Below are positions 16,485 through 25,752 of a DNA stretch of 59,501 nt, piece by piece. Positions within the stretch are counted from its first letter, which is position 1; every line of letters begins with the position of its first letter. A program made the translations under genes and the position numbers. Source of the DNA: an uncultured Planctomycetota bacterium (lineage in GTDB: Bacteria; Planctomycetota; Phycisphaerae; SM23-33); NCBI GenBank assembly GCA_903892515.1, contig CAITIS010000118.1, positions 1 through 59,501 of the forward strand, given 5' to 3'. A model generated the notes under the pieces. That model did not search any database and had not been told where the DNA came from. It saw only the letters and a program-made list of their open reading frames with translations.

Positions 16485-16860
16485 AGACGTATGGCTGGGT
16501 TGACGTAGGGCGGGCAGGCCTGCCCGCGTCTGACGCTCGGGCCTGTCTGCAATCGTCTTCGTGGCACAGCCGCCCTCGGCTGTGCTTGCCTTCGTAGCAC
16601 AGCCGCCCTCGGCTGTGGTTGTGGCGGCATGGCCACGCCGCCGTTGGCGTGACCATGTTCAGTGATGGGTGCCAGTGCGATGGTCGAACGCTGGGTGCCA
16701 TAACTTGGCGACGGGTGCCATAGGTTGAGCCGGCCGTCTACGGCTCTACCTATGTGGCGCCCCACGCGTAACCGACCTGGGCCGTGGGCTTCCTGTAGGG
16801 TGGGCCGAGCGTACTCGCGAGTCCCACCACTTGGAACATGCAACGCGAAAGGGGCCGAAC
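16485..16860. repeat. Repeat-filled gap between padR and its partner
   Basis: Holds a family G palindrome (GTAGGGCGGGCAGGCCTGCC, 16505-16530), two family B palindromes (16561-16584 and 16593-16618), a family E hairpin (CATGGCCACGCC...GGCGTGACCATG, 16628-16657), a family A hairpin (16715-16754) and a family C half (16794-16829). No coding potential is seen. Confidence 0.75.
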
Positions 16861-19083
16861 ATGAATGGGTTTGACGATCTGGTCGCACGGCTGACGCAGC
16901 GACTGTCAGCCGATGACGAGCTGCGCCAGGACGTGGCCAAGGAGCTACGGGCCCACCTGGAAGACTCCCAAGCCGACTTTCTCCACGGCGGCTACTCCGA
17001 GGCTGAGGCCCGCATCAAGGCCGCCGCCGCCCTGGGCGATGAAAAGCTCCTGGCCGATCAACTCTGGCAAGCCAACTTCCGCCGCATGCGGCTGCGCAAA
17101 GTCGCCCGCTGGGCCGTCGGCCTGCTCCTGCCGCCAGCCACGATCGCGGTCATCGCGGGACTGCTGCTCTATCTCCTGCCGCTCATTGTGGTGCCGATTC
17201 TTGTCAGCGGCGGCCCAATGGGCATGCCGGCGCCATGGCTCGAAAAACTCTCGCTCCAGCGCCACATCGAGGCGACCGACCGCTTTCTCTTCGATAATGA
17301 CAGCGTGCTGGCAAGTGAAACGAAAGATGCGGCCAGGATCGTGGCGCACGATCCCGAGAACCCCGTTTACTACGGCAACTACGTCGTGACATTGGTCAGC
17401 CAGTCTAGGGATGCCAATCCGAACACAACGTTGGCCGCCATTGATCATGGCGCTAAGCTCGACCCGGAAAACGCCTTCTACAACTGGGAAAAGGCCGGGT
17501 ATCTCGCGGCCGCAGCCGGAAGCTTGGCCAACGACCCGCAACGCAAGTACCGCATCGACATCTACCCTTCTACGCGGTCGGGCAGCCGGTTTGAACCGTA
17601 CAAGGTATTCCAACTCAAGGACGCCGACCTGCTCGGCCAATCGCTCGACCAGATTTGCCTGGCCCTGACCAAGCCACGGTACGCCACGCCGTCATTGGAA
17701 ATGCTTCAGCGCCGCCTGCAAGCCATGCCGAACACGCGACTTTCACAGTATTTCTGGCGTGCAGCCGTGATGAGTAACACCCCTCTTCCCGCCCGGGAAA
17801 ACTTCCGCTCGCTGGCGGCGATCTTTGGCTCTCAGGCGGTCGAGGCCATCAAGACCGGCCGCCCGGAAGAAGGTTGGCGGACTCTGCGCACACTGGAGTT
17901 GGCTGCACTCCAGTTCGCCCGCACCAGTGACACGTGGGTTGGCATCTTTACGGGGGCCGAGATGTACCAGCAGACCTTGGCGTATCAGGAACTCGCGTAT
18001 CGGGAACTGGGCAAGCCTGACCTCGCCCAACCCACGGAAGAACGCCGACTTGAAGACCGGCGGGACCGGGTCTTGCTTCGCGGCCAAGGCCATGAAGACT
18101 TCGAGAAGTTTTCGCCACACATGGGACTATACTGGGCGTATCACCTGCCCACCGGCATGCACGTGCCGCAGCTCAACTTCGCGCCTTTGCGGCAGGCTGA
18201 GTATGTGGTTGTGTATCAGACAGCCTTGGGGATGCTATTGCTCTGGCTATTCGCCGCATTGCTGGCCGCAGGGGCGGGCTTGCTCATCCTGCGTCTTCTC
18301 GGACGAAGAAAACCGATCCCGAAGGCTCGCCTGCTGTTTGTCGGCTGGCGGCGGCTGGGAACAATCTATCTCTTGTCGATTGTGCTGCCCTTGGGGGCGT
18401 ACGTCCTGTACCTGCTCAGTCCCCTGGCGCGGCGCGAGTATGGGCTCAACGTGCCGTCGATGATGGTTCAAGTGCTGGCCGAACTGATCCTCGTCAGCGT
18501 TTCGGTGTTTTGCCTGCTGACTTGGCTAAGTGTTCGCGCGATCCTCCAGCGTGCCCGTGACGCCGGCTTGGACGTTTCGTCTGACATGCCGCCACGACGG
18601 TCCTGGCCCGTCGCCTTGCTCGTCCTGGCAATGCTGTACGTGGCCATCAGCGTAGCGCTGGCCATTTCCACCTGGAATCAGCAGGTGTCGGCCGACACTG
18701 GTTGGACTCTGGCGGTTTCGGCGCTCGTTGTCCTGACCGTTCTAACTGGCATCGCCGCCGCCCTGGCGGCCTTTCCCCGAAAGATCGGTCAACCACTGTT
18801 TCGCACAGCTTTGCTGAGTTTGCTGCCAATCCTGGCGGTGGGAATCATCGTTGTCGGTAGCGCCGGCGGGCTGACGCTGGCGTGGGCGGAGCACTCTGTC
18901 ATGAGCCAGGTTCGCGGTAATGCGGAACTGGACATTCACGCTGAACTGGAGTTGTCGAACTTCGGCCAGCTTCGCCAGCATTACGCGGAGTTGTACCAGC
19001 GCCAGGTGAGCCCCTGCTCCCAACCGGCTGGGCAGGCTCAGAAGATGGCAAGCTCGGCCTGTGCTGAAACCTCGCATAGGTAG
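16861..19083 (+). CDS. PadR-associated permease-prefix membrane protein
   Basis: 740 residues. The N-terminal 75 residues (FDDLVARLTQRLSADDELRQ, then LRAHLEDSQADFLHGGYSEA) are the permease prefix domain that accompanies PadR regulators. A two-helix segment follows at about 95-125, then a soluble, TPR-like region (residues 150-420) and about six C-terminal membrane helices. The start at 16861 has GGGG eight bases upstream. The last residues ETSHR and the TAG stop are encoded by the family A palindrome starting at 19073, so the original 3' end appears to have been replaced. Function is unknown; the pairing suggests an envelope-stress or transport role. Confidence 0.8.
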   Translation: MNGFDDLVARLTQRLSADDELRQDVAKELRAHLEDSQADFLHGGYSEAEARIKAAAALGDEKLLADQLWQANFRRMRLRKVARWAVGLLLPPATIAVIAGLLLYLLPLIVVPILVSGGPMGMPAPWLEKLSLQRHIEATDRFLFDNDSVLASETKDAARIVAHDPENPVYYGNYVVTLVSQSRDANPNTTLAAIDHGAKLDPENAFYNWEKAGYLAAAAGSLANDPQRKYRIDIYPSTRSGSRFEPYKVFQLKDADLLGQSLDQICLALTKPRYATPSLEMLQRRLQAMPNTRLSQYFWRAAVMSNTPLPARENFRSLAAIFGSQAVEAIKTGRPEEGWRTLRTLELAALQFARTSDTWVGIFTGAEMYQQTLAYQELAYRELGKPDLAQPTEERRLEDRRDRVLLRGQGHEDFEKFSPHMGLYWAYHLPTGMHVPQLNFAPLRQAEYVVVYQTALGMLLLWLFAALLAAGAGLLILRLLGRRKPIPKARLLFVGWRRLGTIYLLSIVLPLGAYVLYLLSPLARREYGLNVPSMMVQVLAELILVSVSVFCLLTWLSVRAILQRARDAGLDVSSDMPPRRSWPVALLVLAMLYVAISVALAISTWNQQVSADTGWTLAVSALVVLTVLTGIAAALAAFPRKIGQPLFRTALLSLLPILAVGIIVVGSAGGLTLAWAEHSVMSQVRGNAELDIHAELELSNFGQLRQHYAELYQRQVSPCSQPAGQAQKMASSACAETSHR

Positions 19084-19394
19084 AGCCGCAACGGCGCGGC
19101 TCAACCTATGGCACCCAGCTCAACCTGTGGCACCTGGCACAACCTGTGGCACCTGGCACCAACGCGTGGTTGCTGCGCTTCGCTGCGCAAACCACGGCAC
19201 CCATTCGCGACGCGACCTGCGAGCTGCCCTTTGCGCCCTATGCCCTATGACCTATGCCCTATGACCTACGACCTACGACCTATGACCTATGACCTATGAC
19301 CTACGCCCTCGCCTCACCGATTTAATCCCACTCTCACAAAGCCTTCTTGCCTAGTGGGGCTTGTCTGATATGATACAGGCGGAGGTCGTTGAGC
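19084..19394. repeat. Intergenic repeats before the HNH gene
   Basis: The family A hairpin spans 19073-19115, a family I module (CGTGGTTGCTGCGC...GCGCAAACCACGGCACC) lies at 19162-19203, and the longest heptamer tract is at 19235-19308. The last 80 bases are unique and precede the GGAGG of the HNH gene. Confidence 0.75.
19235..19308. repeat. CCTATGA/CCTACGA/CCTATGC heptamer tract
   Basis: About ten consecutive heptamers of the form CCTAYGM, with A/C and T/C variation only at the fifth and seventh bases. It is the longest tract of this type in the window. Confidence 0.82.
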
Positions 19395-20030
19395 ATGGGA
19401 ATGGGTCCAGCCAGTGCGTTGGACGCAAGTGTCCTGGTGCTGAACAAGCACTATGCGGCCGTGCATGTCATCTCGGTGCGGCGGGCGTTCAGCCTGCTGT
19501 ATCGCAACCTGGCCGAAGTCGTCACCTTAGAAAACGACCAGTACCAATCCTACGATTTCGACAGCTGGCGTGAGGTCAGCGAGTTCCGCCTGCGGTACCA
19601 GCCCGATGGCCTGGACTGGGTTCACTGCGTGCAATTCCAGATCGTCGTGCCGCGGATCGTCCGGCTGCTGTTCTATGATCGCCTGCCGCGCCAGAGCATC
19701 AAGTTCAACCGCCGCAACATCTACGCCCGCGACCGCAACCACTGCCAGTACTGCGGCAAACGCTTCACCTCCAGCGAACTGTCGCTGGACCACGTGCTGC
19801 CCCGCAGCCTGGGCGGCAAGACCACGTGGGAAAACATCGTCTGCGCCTGCCTGAAGTGCAACGTGAAGAAAGGTGGCCGGACGCCCGAGCAGGCCGGCAT
19901 GGCCCTCATCACCGAGCCGGTCAAACCGCGCCGCTCGCCGGTCATTCAACTTCGCCTGACCAGCGCCAAGTACGCCAGTTGGAAGACCTTCCTCGACGCC
20001 GCGTACTGGGACGTGGAACTGCGCGAATAG
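19395..20030 (+). CDS. HNH endonuclease family protein
   Basis: 211 residues. The C-terminal half has the zinc-bound HNH fold: RDRNHCQYCGK, LSLDHVLPRSLGG, WENIVCACLKCNVKKG, that is CxxC, DH, N and CxxC-N. The N-terminal half begins with VLVLNKHYAAVHVISVRRAF, typical of the chromosomal HNH family common in planctomycetes and other phyla. GGAGG stands eight bases before the ATG at 19395; a TTG six bases earlier is too close to it. The protein is likely a housekeeping or DNA-repair nuclease; nothing links it to a mobile element. Confidence 0.88.
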   Translation: MGMGPASALDASVLVLNKHYAAVHVISVRRAFSLLYRNLAEVVTLENDQYQSYDFDSWREVSEFRLRYQPDGLDWVHCVQFQIVVPRIVRLLFYDRLPRQSIKFNRRNIYARDRNHCQYCGKRFTSSELSLDHVLPRSLGGKTTWENIVCACLKCNVKKGGRTPEQAGMALITEPVKPRRSPVIQLRLTSAKYASWKTFLDAAYWDVELRE

Positions 20031-20188
20031 CAGCGTAGCACAGCCGCCCCCGGCTGTGGTCTTCGGTCGCGATGGGTGGCATGGTCACGCTGTTCGCGTG
20101 ACCATGTGAAGACCTTCCGCGCAGAGGCCATTCCACGCGGCGTTGTGCCTTCCTGTCTTCGTAGCACATCCGACCGGGCCCGAACGCC
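20031..20188. repeat. Family B and family E palindromes
   Basis: A family B palindrome (GTAGCACAGCCGCCCCCGGC, 20035-20058) starts five bases after the HNH stop, and a family E hairpin (CATGGTCACGC...GCGTGACCATG) lies at 20079-20106. Confidence 0.75.
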
Positions 20189-22186
20189 TCAGACGAACAG
20201 CGCGTTGTACCGCTCCAACGCCTGCCGCAGCTCGCTCAGGCAGTGGGCGATGTAGTCTTCCTCGTGGGCCGGCTTGCGCCGCGACTCGACCATCAGCCCA
20301 TCGTGGACCGCGCCGAGGAATTCCTCGATGGCCCCGCGCGACAGCGGGTGGGCGTTCTTGCCCCACCGCACCAGTTCGGCCGCCAGTTCGCCCAATTCGG
20401 GGTTGGTGCGAAGCTGCGGAGCCATCAGGAACGTGCCCGGTTTGTACTGAATTTGCAGCCCCTTCAGCGCCATCGCGATGGGCTCGTAGTTGATCGACTT
20501 GCTCAGACGCAGGAACTTGAACTGCTGCACCCACCGGCCCTTGCTGCCAGGCTCGCTGCCTTCGGCCTCCATCGACCGCCGCCGCGAAGTCTGTGTAAAC
20601 AGCATGTGCGGCACCGCCGCGGGCGTGGAGGTGCGCTTCACGCCTTCGCCCGACAGCCGCACGATTTCCTCGTTCGCCAGCCGCAGCAGCCGCACCACGC
20701 CGTCACTGCCGCGCATGGGGTCGCCGCCTAAGGCAAACAGGCACTTCATCACGTCCAGCGGCAACGGCCGGTTGCTCTCAGGCCGATTGGGCGAACGCAG
20801 CTGCAGCGAGATGTGCAGGCTGTGCGGATGCACGTCGTAAAACTCGATGGCCGCCTTGATGAATTGCTCCAGCAGCCATGGGTCGCTGGTGATGGGCTTG
20901 GAAATGTTCGCCTCCACCGACAGCGAGCCCAGCGCCAGCTCAAAAAAGCCGCGCCGCCGCTTAGTGGAACTCTTGAGATGGTGGTCGTCCACGTGCCCGC
21001 CCAGCCGCCAGGTCAGGATGTCCAAGGCGAAGTCGCGGAAGTACACGAAGCCGTCGTACCGAACGTCGCGGTGCAATTGCCCGCTGGGGTCGCGGATGAC
21101 GTCGTGGCCAGTGTTGGAAAACTCCAGTTCGCAGCCCAGCGGAATGACCCCGCCGACGAGATGGCTCTGCAGGAAGTCCAATTCGTCCTGGGCGTCGGAG
21201 GTCTGGTAGACCTGGTCGGCGGCAAAGACCGCCCAGCGGACGTAGTCGATCATCCGGGCCTGGTCTAAGTGCAATTCGTCGATGGCGTCGCTGGCCAGCA
21301 GGTCCATCAGCGCCGGCCGGCGGTTGAGCATGCGCAGCGCCATCACCGATGAAACCGCCCGCTCGTAGAAGTTCGCGGGGATGCCCAGTTGGCTCAGGTC
21401 GTACCTGAACTCCTCCTGGATGCGTTCCTCGATCTGATTGAACATCACCTGCCGCACCAGCCAGAGCAGGTAGTTGGGCACGTACGGCTTGGCCTGGGGG
21501 TCGCGAATGGCATCGGAGAAGTCGCGCAGCGGTTCTTCCTGAATGGCCTGGCGGATGGCGAAGGTGCTGATGCCGCCGGCTTCAAAATGGCGGCGGACCA
21601 AGTCGCGCACGGTGGCCCCGTGCAGCTCGCGCAAGGCCCGTCGGCTGAGTTCGTCGTCGGTGTGCAGGCGGGCGATCTCGTCTTCGAGCAGGGCCGATTC
21701 GATCTTCCGCCGCAGCAGGATTTCCTGCTTGAACTGGTCGCCGTACCGCCAGCCGAAGGAGTGCTCGAGCTGGCCGAGGTTGGCGATGAACGCGACGGCC
21801 TGCACCTCGCCGTCGGCGGTCTGTACCTTCACGTGGACCTTGCGGTAGTTCTTGCCCTCGTAATGCCGCAGCGCCGACAGCGACTCGCCCGGCAGCGGCC
21901 CGACCACGTAGCCGCGGATCTTGCCGGCCGGATCGGGCACGGCGTACAGGTACGTGCCGTCGGGCGAAATCTTGGCATAACCGCTCAACACGGCGTCGCG
22001 GGCCAGGAAGATGTCCTCGTTATTGGCGTCGGAGGGGTGCCGCACCAGCCGATACCCCAGCACGGCCCGAAAGACCATGGGCACCATCAGCGTGCCATAC
22101 ACGAAGAGATTGAACGGCTTGGGCGCCCGCTTGGGCGGCGTGACGGATTTGACGCTGCCTGAGTTTTCGGTACTGCTTGGGTCCAT
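20189..22186 (-). CDS. Gamma-glutamylcyclotransferase domain fused to a putative amidoligase
   Basis: 665 residues. Residues 25-135 are an AIG2/GGCT-like domain: FVYGTLM (Tyr30-Met34) and the catalytic Glu110 in LRHYEGKNY. Residues 340-470 hold GCELEF (351-356) and HSLHISLQL (455-463). This spacing recalls the glutamine-synthetase-fold COOH-NH2 ligases (amidoligases), whose GxExEF and HxHx motifs bind Mg-ATP. The pairing of GGCT-like hydrolases with amidoligases in peptide-tagging or metabolite pathways is known from comparative genomics. The C-terminal assignment is inference from motifs. No Shine-Dalgarno precedes the ATG; TACAAT lies nine bases upstream, so the message may be leaderless. 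Confidence 0.75.
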   Translation of the reverse strand: MDPSSTENSGSVKSVTPPKRAPKPFNLFVYGTLMVPMVFRAVLGYRLVRHPSDANNEDIFLARDAVLSGYAKISPDGTYLYAVPDPAGKIRGYVVGPLPGESLSALRHYEGKNYRKVHVKVQTADGEVQAVAFIANLGQLEHSFGWRYGDQFKQEILLRRKIESALLEDEIARLHTDDELSRRALRELHGATVRDLVRRHFEAGGISTFAIRQAIQEEPLRDFSDAIRDPQAKPYVPNYLLWLVRQVMFNQIEERIQEEFRYDLSQLGIPANFYERAVSSVMALRMLNRRPALMDLLASDAIDELHLDQARMIDYVRWAVFAADQVYQTSDAQDELDFLQSHLVGGVIPLGCELEFSNTGHDVIRDPSGQLHRDVRYDGFVYFRDFALDILTWRLGGHVDDHHLKSSTKRRRGFFELALGSLSVEANISKPITSDPWLLEQFIKAAIEFYDVHPHSLHISLQLRSPNRPESNRPLPLDVMKCLFALGGDPMRGSDGVVRLLRLANEEIVRLSGEGVKRTSTPAAVPHMLFTQTSRRRSMEAEGSEPGSKGRWVQQFKFLRLSKSINYEPIAMALKGLQIQYKPGTFLMAPQLRTNPELGELAAELVRWGKNAHPLSRGAIEEFLGAVHDGLMVESRRKPAHEEDYIAHCLSELRQALERYNALFV

Positions 22187-22414
22187 GGCCAGACATTGTA
22201 ATGATTCAACCGCCGCAGGGCGCAGTCTCGTCTAGATTCGGTCCATCTTTCGGGCACGTGCGATGCAAACGCTTTATTATCAAAATGTTGTGGCATCCTC
22301 GGATTCGTCAGGCGCTCGATGAATTTGGATACCCTACTGGATTTGCGAACCGCGCAACCAGACCCTGCTATTCTGCGGCCTTCCCGAATGCTTGATGTTC
22401 GAGTCCAGCAGGCA

Positions 22415-23383
22415 TCACGGTTTGGTTTTGCGGTGTGCATCTGCGGACTCAAAGAGGGACCCATCTCCGATTTTGCTTGAAGCGGTCCCGGCAATCTTAC
22501 AATCGGATTTCAGCCCCAGGTCCGGATTCTTGCAGGCGCACACGTGCAGATCGATCCCGTGCTTTGCCGCCAAGACCTCAAGCCGACCGAACCCCTCCCG
22601 TCGTTTCACCAAGTCGATCATCTGCCCACCTCCCACCCCATCGGCAAGACGCCGCCAAGACCACATGTCGGTTGAACAGCTTCCGCCGGCAAACTGGCGT
22701 AATGTCTCGGAGACTCGCTGAGCGAACGCGGGACGCAAGAACATATAACTGGCGGCAATACCGCGTACCCCCCGTCTTCCCAACTCCGCCAGAAGCGATG
22801 TAAGATTTTCTTGGGTATCCGTCAGGTCTGGCACCAGCGGGTCCAGCCGAGCGCGAACGGGTATCCCAAGTTGAGCAAGATCCTCAATCGCTTGAAGCCT
22901 TTGGCGGGGAAAGGCCGCTCTAGGCTCCAGGGCCTTCTGTAATCGCTCGTCGAGCGTCGTAATACCGACCTGAGCAAAGACCTTGCCCGAGAATCTTGAA
23001 AACAACTCCAAAAACCGCTCCTGAATTTTCCCCTTGGTCAGGAACGCAACTTCGACTCCTGCTTCCAGCAAGACCGACATGGTTTCGTATGCTACGTCCT
23101 GCACTTCACGCAATGGCTGAAATGCGTCGCTGGAAGGGCTGAAGTACACACGTTTGGGCTTGTGGCGCTTGCGAACCAATTCGGCCCGCACCAGGGCGGG
23201 AATGTTATCGAATGCGACGACGCGGCCTTCGCCAGGATAGTTTGAGTAGCCTTGAGTATAGCAATATAAGCAGCCGTGGGCGCAACCCTCGGTGATGTTG
23301 ATCGTGGGCATGTTGCCAAGACATGGCAGCGATGAGGGGGTCAGGATCGGACCTTTTCGCCGCCCCCGTTCAACCGCTACCAT
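22415..23383 (-). CDS. SPL-like radical SAM protein
   Basis: 322 residues. NITEGCAHGCLYCYTQGY carries the CxxxCxxC cluster motif, followed by the FSPSSDAFQPL, VAFLTKGKIQERFLEL and ARLDPLVPDLTD segments of the spore photoproduct lyase-like family (annotated elsewhere as DNA repair photolyases). A C-terminal CACKNPDLGLKSDCKI may bind an additional metal. The start at 23383 has GGAG 11 bases upstream and overlaps the previous gene by seven bases, so the two are co-translated. GC content is lower than in flanking genes. The substrate is unknown. Confidence 0.82.
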   Translation of the reverse strand: MVAVERGRRKGPILTPSSLPCLGNMPTINITEGCAHGCLYCYTQGYSNYPGEGRVVAFDNIPALVRAELVRKRHKPKRVYFSPSSDAFQPLREVQDVAYETMSVLLEAGVEVAFLTKGKIQERFLELFSRFSGKVFAQVGITTLDERLQKALEPRAAFPRQRLQAIEDLAQLGIPVRARLDPLVPDLTDTQENLTSLLAELGRRGVRGIAASYMFLRPAFAQRVSETLRQFAGGSCSTDMWSWRRLADGVGGGQMIDLVKRREGFGRLEVLAAKHGIDLHVCACKNPDLGLKSDCKIAGTASSKIGDGSLFESADAHRKTKP

Positions 23384-24930
23384 AGCCGTTCTCCACGAAT
23401 ATGCGCCGCCCATTCAGGGGAGGTTATGACAAAGTAGTTGGCTTCCGTGCTGAAGCCGTCGCGCGTGCAGAAGACGGCGGCGGTCGCCGGCAACCCGAAC
23501 TGGTCCTTATGCTGCTTGAGATGCACCGGTTCGGCGTCGATGTCTTCGATGATGACCGCGCGCGACACCTTCATGAGCTGAGCAATCAGGCTACGCCCGC
23601 TTGGCGTGATCAGGGCGGCAGGATTGAAACGCCGCACAGGCAGATACCAAGCATCATCGCAAAGATGATCAAACGCGCCACTTTGAATAGCTAGGATTCC
23701 CGCGAAATAATCCCGAAGCGAGAACTGGGGAAAAACAGTGCCGCCGGAAGCTTGCCTTCGGACGGTGGAGACAAGAAGCTGACGAATTCCAACGGGTTGG
23801 CTTCGAGGAGCTAAACACCGATGCGGAAGAACATCGTGCGAAAGCCCATCATCGCTGCAACCGCCGATTCGTTCAATCATGAAGTTGCTGGCGTTGTCGA
23901 GGATCCGACAGGCGAATACCCAATCAAAGGGCCCACACTTTTGGAGCCATTGGTCGTCATCCGCCAGCGCGCGATAATTGGCGGTTGTCCATTCCACATG
24001 AGAAATGCCCGAACGATCTCGGGAAAGTCCGAATGAACGACCAAAGGCTGGCGGATTACTGTCGACAAAATGAAGCGATGCGGAAGGCAAAGGCCTGGCA
24101 GACATCCGTTCCAGATAAGTCCAAGCCTTCGCAACCAGTTGGCCCGTCCCGGCACCAAGATCGAGAATGGAGAGCGGTTCGGAATTCGGTTGCGTCGCGC
24201 TGCGCGCTAGCAGCAGCGGGGCCAGCAGGCGTCGGGCTAGAAGCTTGGCCCTTGGTTTCCAGTAGGGATCGGCTCGCTCGGAAACCAGCCTTGTCAGCCG
24301 GTCGATTGGCACAAAGCTGACGGCCCTGCGCGGCAGATCAATTGCCGGGCTCACCAGTATGCGTATAGCCGGTGTGCCTGAAAGCTGCACCTGACGATAT
24401 AGGTAGAAGCTATCGTCCTGTCCCGCCGGCATGAGCAGGGGCACGTGCCGCGGCGTTGGGACTGTGGGATCAACCGCCAGTTGCCCCACGAGAAACAACG
24501 GATTTCGGGAGGTGACAGTCCCGGCTGCCGTTCCGTCTTCGCCTGCCACATCGAGAGGAAAAGACTCGAAGCCGATAATCTGATGAATGGCCGGCAGCGC
24601 GCCGGATCTGCAAGGCTCATCCTTGGCGATTCGCAATGCATGATGCAGCAATCCGAAGTATCGCCAGCAATATGTCATCTGGCAAAGGCGGTCGCCCGGA
24701 TGCTGTAGGATGTTGAACCACGCCTTTTTTAGGCGGTTGAGCCTTTGTTTGAGCCGAAGGTCTGCATCAAAGAAGGCGCGGGCGGGTTGCCAGTATTCGC
24801 GCCAGAGCAGTGACTCCAACGCAAGTCGAGACCTCTGGATGCTCAAACGAACCGGAACTCGAGCTTGGCAGAACTGACGCGCCAAATCTCGACGGTTTTC
24901 TTCTCTCGATACCCCTGAAACGATTAGCAT
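23377..24930 (-). CDS. SAM-dependent methyltransferase-like protein
   Basis: 517 residues. The central LSILDLGAGTGQLVAKAW is motif I of a class I methyltransferase, followed by LHFVDSNPPAFGRSFGL (motif II acidic residue) and FDWVFACRILDNAS (motif IV region). The N-terminal 230 residues (LESLLWREYWQPARAFFDAD, LKKAWFNILQHPGDRLCQMT) are not recognised. AGGA stands seven bases before the ATG. Coupled by overlap to the SPL-like radical SAM gene, it may be part of a two-enzyme modification or repair cassette. Confidence 0.75.
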   Translation of the reverse strand: MLIVSGVSREENRRDLARQFCQARVPVRLSIQRSRLALESLLWREYWQPARAFFDADLRLKQRLNRLKKAWFNILQHPGDRLCQMTYCWRYFGLLHHALRIAKDEPCRSGALPAIHQIIGFESFPLDVAGEDGTAAGTVTSRNPLFLVGQLAVDPTVPTPRHVPLLMPAGQDDSFYLYRQVQLSGTPAIRILVSPAIDLPRRAVSFVPIDRLTRLVSERADPYWKPRAKLLARRLLAPLLLARSATQPNSEPLSILDLGAGTGQLVAKAWTYLERMSARPLPSASLHFVDSNPPAFGRSFGLSRDRSGISHVEWTTANYRALADDDQWLQKCGPFDWVFACRILDNASNFMIERIGGCSDDGLSHDVLPHRCLAPRSQPVGIRQLLVSTVRRQASGGTVFPQFSLRDYFAGILAIQSGAFDHLCDDAWYLPVRRFNPAALITPSGRSLIAQLMKVSRAVIIEDIDAEPVHLKQHKDQFGLPATAAVFCTRDGFSTEANYFVITSPEWAAHIRGERLW

Positions 24931-25107
24931 CGCGATATCCTAACAAATACCAGACACATATCAAGGAGAGTCTTTACCATCTGCTCTATTCTGCAAACAT
25001 CACTACGGCAAGCAGATACGGCGACAGGGGCTCCATGAATGCTTGAACGAACTCTGCCAGGACGCTATCATCCAGTTCGAACGAAGGACAGTCGGGTGTG
25101 CAACTTG

Positions 25108-25752
25108 TTAGACCGAAACGGAGTCATCACACCGCGCTGCGGCGCTTTTCCGCCGCTGCCAGATCACCGACGCAATGGCCCCGACGATCCCCAGCCCGCC
25201 GCCAATATACGCGCCGGTGTGGGCCTGCAAGGCCGTCATGAAGAGCCGCTCGCGGATGTCCGCGTCCTTGCCGATTTCGCCCAGCAGGCCGGCGTATTGC
25301 AGGCTGCCCATGAGGGCCGAGCATGCCAGCGCCGTCAGCATGACCAGGCCAATGCGCTTGTACAGCCGCCGCATCGGCAACTGCCTCCAGCGCGGGCTGG
25401 GATTATTCGCAAACAGCATGGCCACCCCGCCGATGAGCCCCACCCACCAACTGCCGCGCATGGCCACACTTAGAGCGACCCAGCGAATGTTCGGCGGATC
25501 GTAGGCCCTTATGTTCTCATGCACCACAAAGTAGACCGGCGAGAGCGTCACCGTGACCATGTCGTTGGCAATGGCGGTGGCCATGGCCATAGCCACGCAC
25601 GCCAGCAGAAAGAGGTACTCGCGCCAGCGCGTCGCCTGAGCGCCGCGGCGTTTGATATCGACGATTGCCAGGGTGGCGAAGATGGCCACGCCGACGGCAA
25701 TGCGGACGTACCCGCCCTCGGAGGTGCTCCACAGCCAGCGAAGAAGATCCAT
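25108..25752 (-). CDS. Hypothetical multi-pass membrane protein
   Basis: 214 residues with about five hydrophobic helices (IAVGVAIFATLAIVDI, YLFLLACVAMAMATAIA, WWVGLIGGVAMLFA, IGLVMLTALACSALMG, GAYIGGGLGIVGAIASVIW). The start MDLLRW at 25752 is preferred over an upstream GTG because the latter has no support. A good promoter lies at 25861-25889. No family is recognised. Confidence 0.7.
   Translation of the reverse strand: MDLLRWLWSTSEGGYVRIAVGVAIFATLAIVDIKRRGAQATRWREYLFLLACVAMAMATAIANDMVTVTLSPVYFVVHENIRAYDPPNIRWVALSVAMRGSWWVGLIGGVAMLFANNPSPRWRQLPMRRLYKRIGLVMLTALACSALMGSLQYAGLLGEIGKDADIRERLFMTALQAHTGAYIGGGLGIVGAIASVIWQRRKSAAARCDDSVSV

Noticed and set aside
22177..22395. 72-codon frame between the GGCT-amidoligase gene and the radical SAM gene
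   Set aside because: Starts inside the neighbouring gene, has no ribosome site and no motif.
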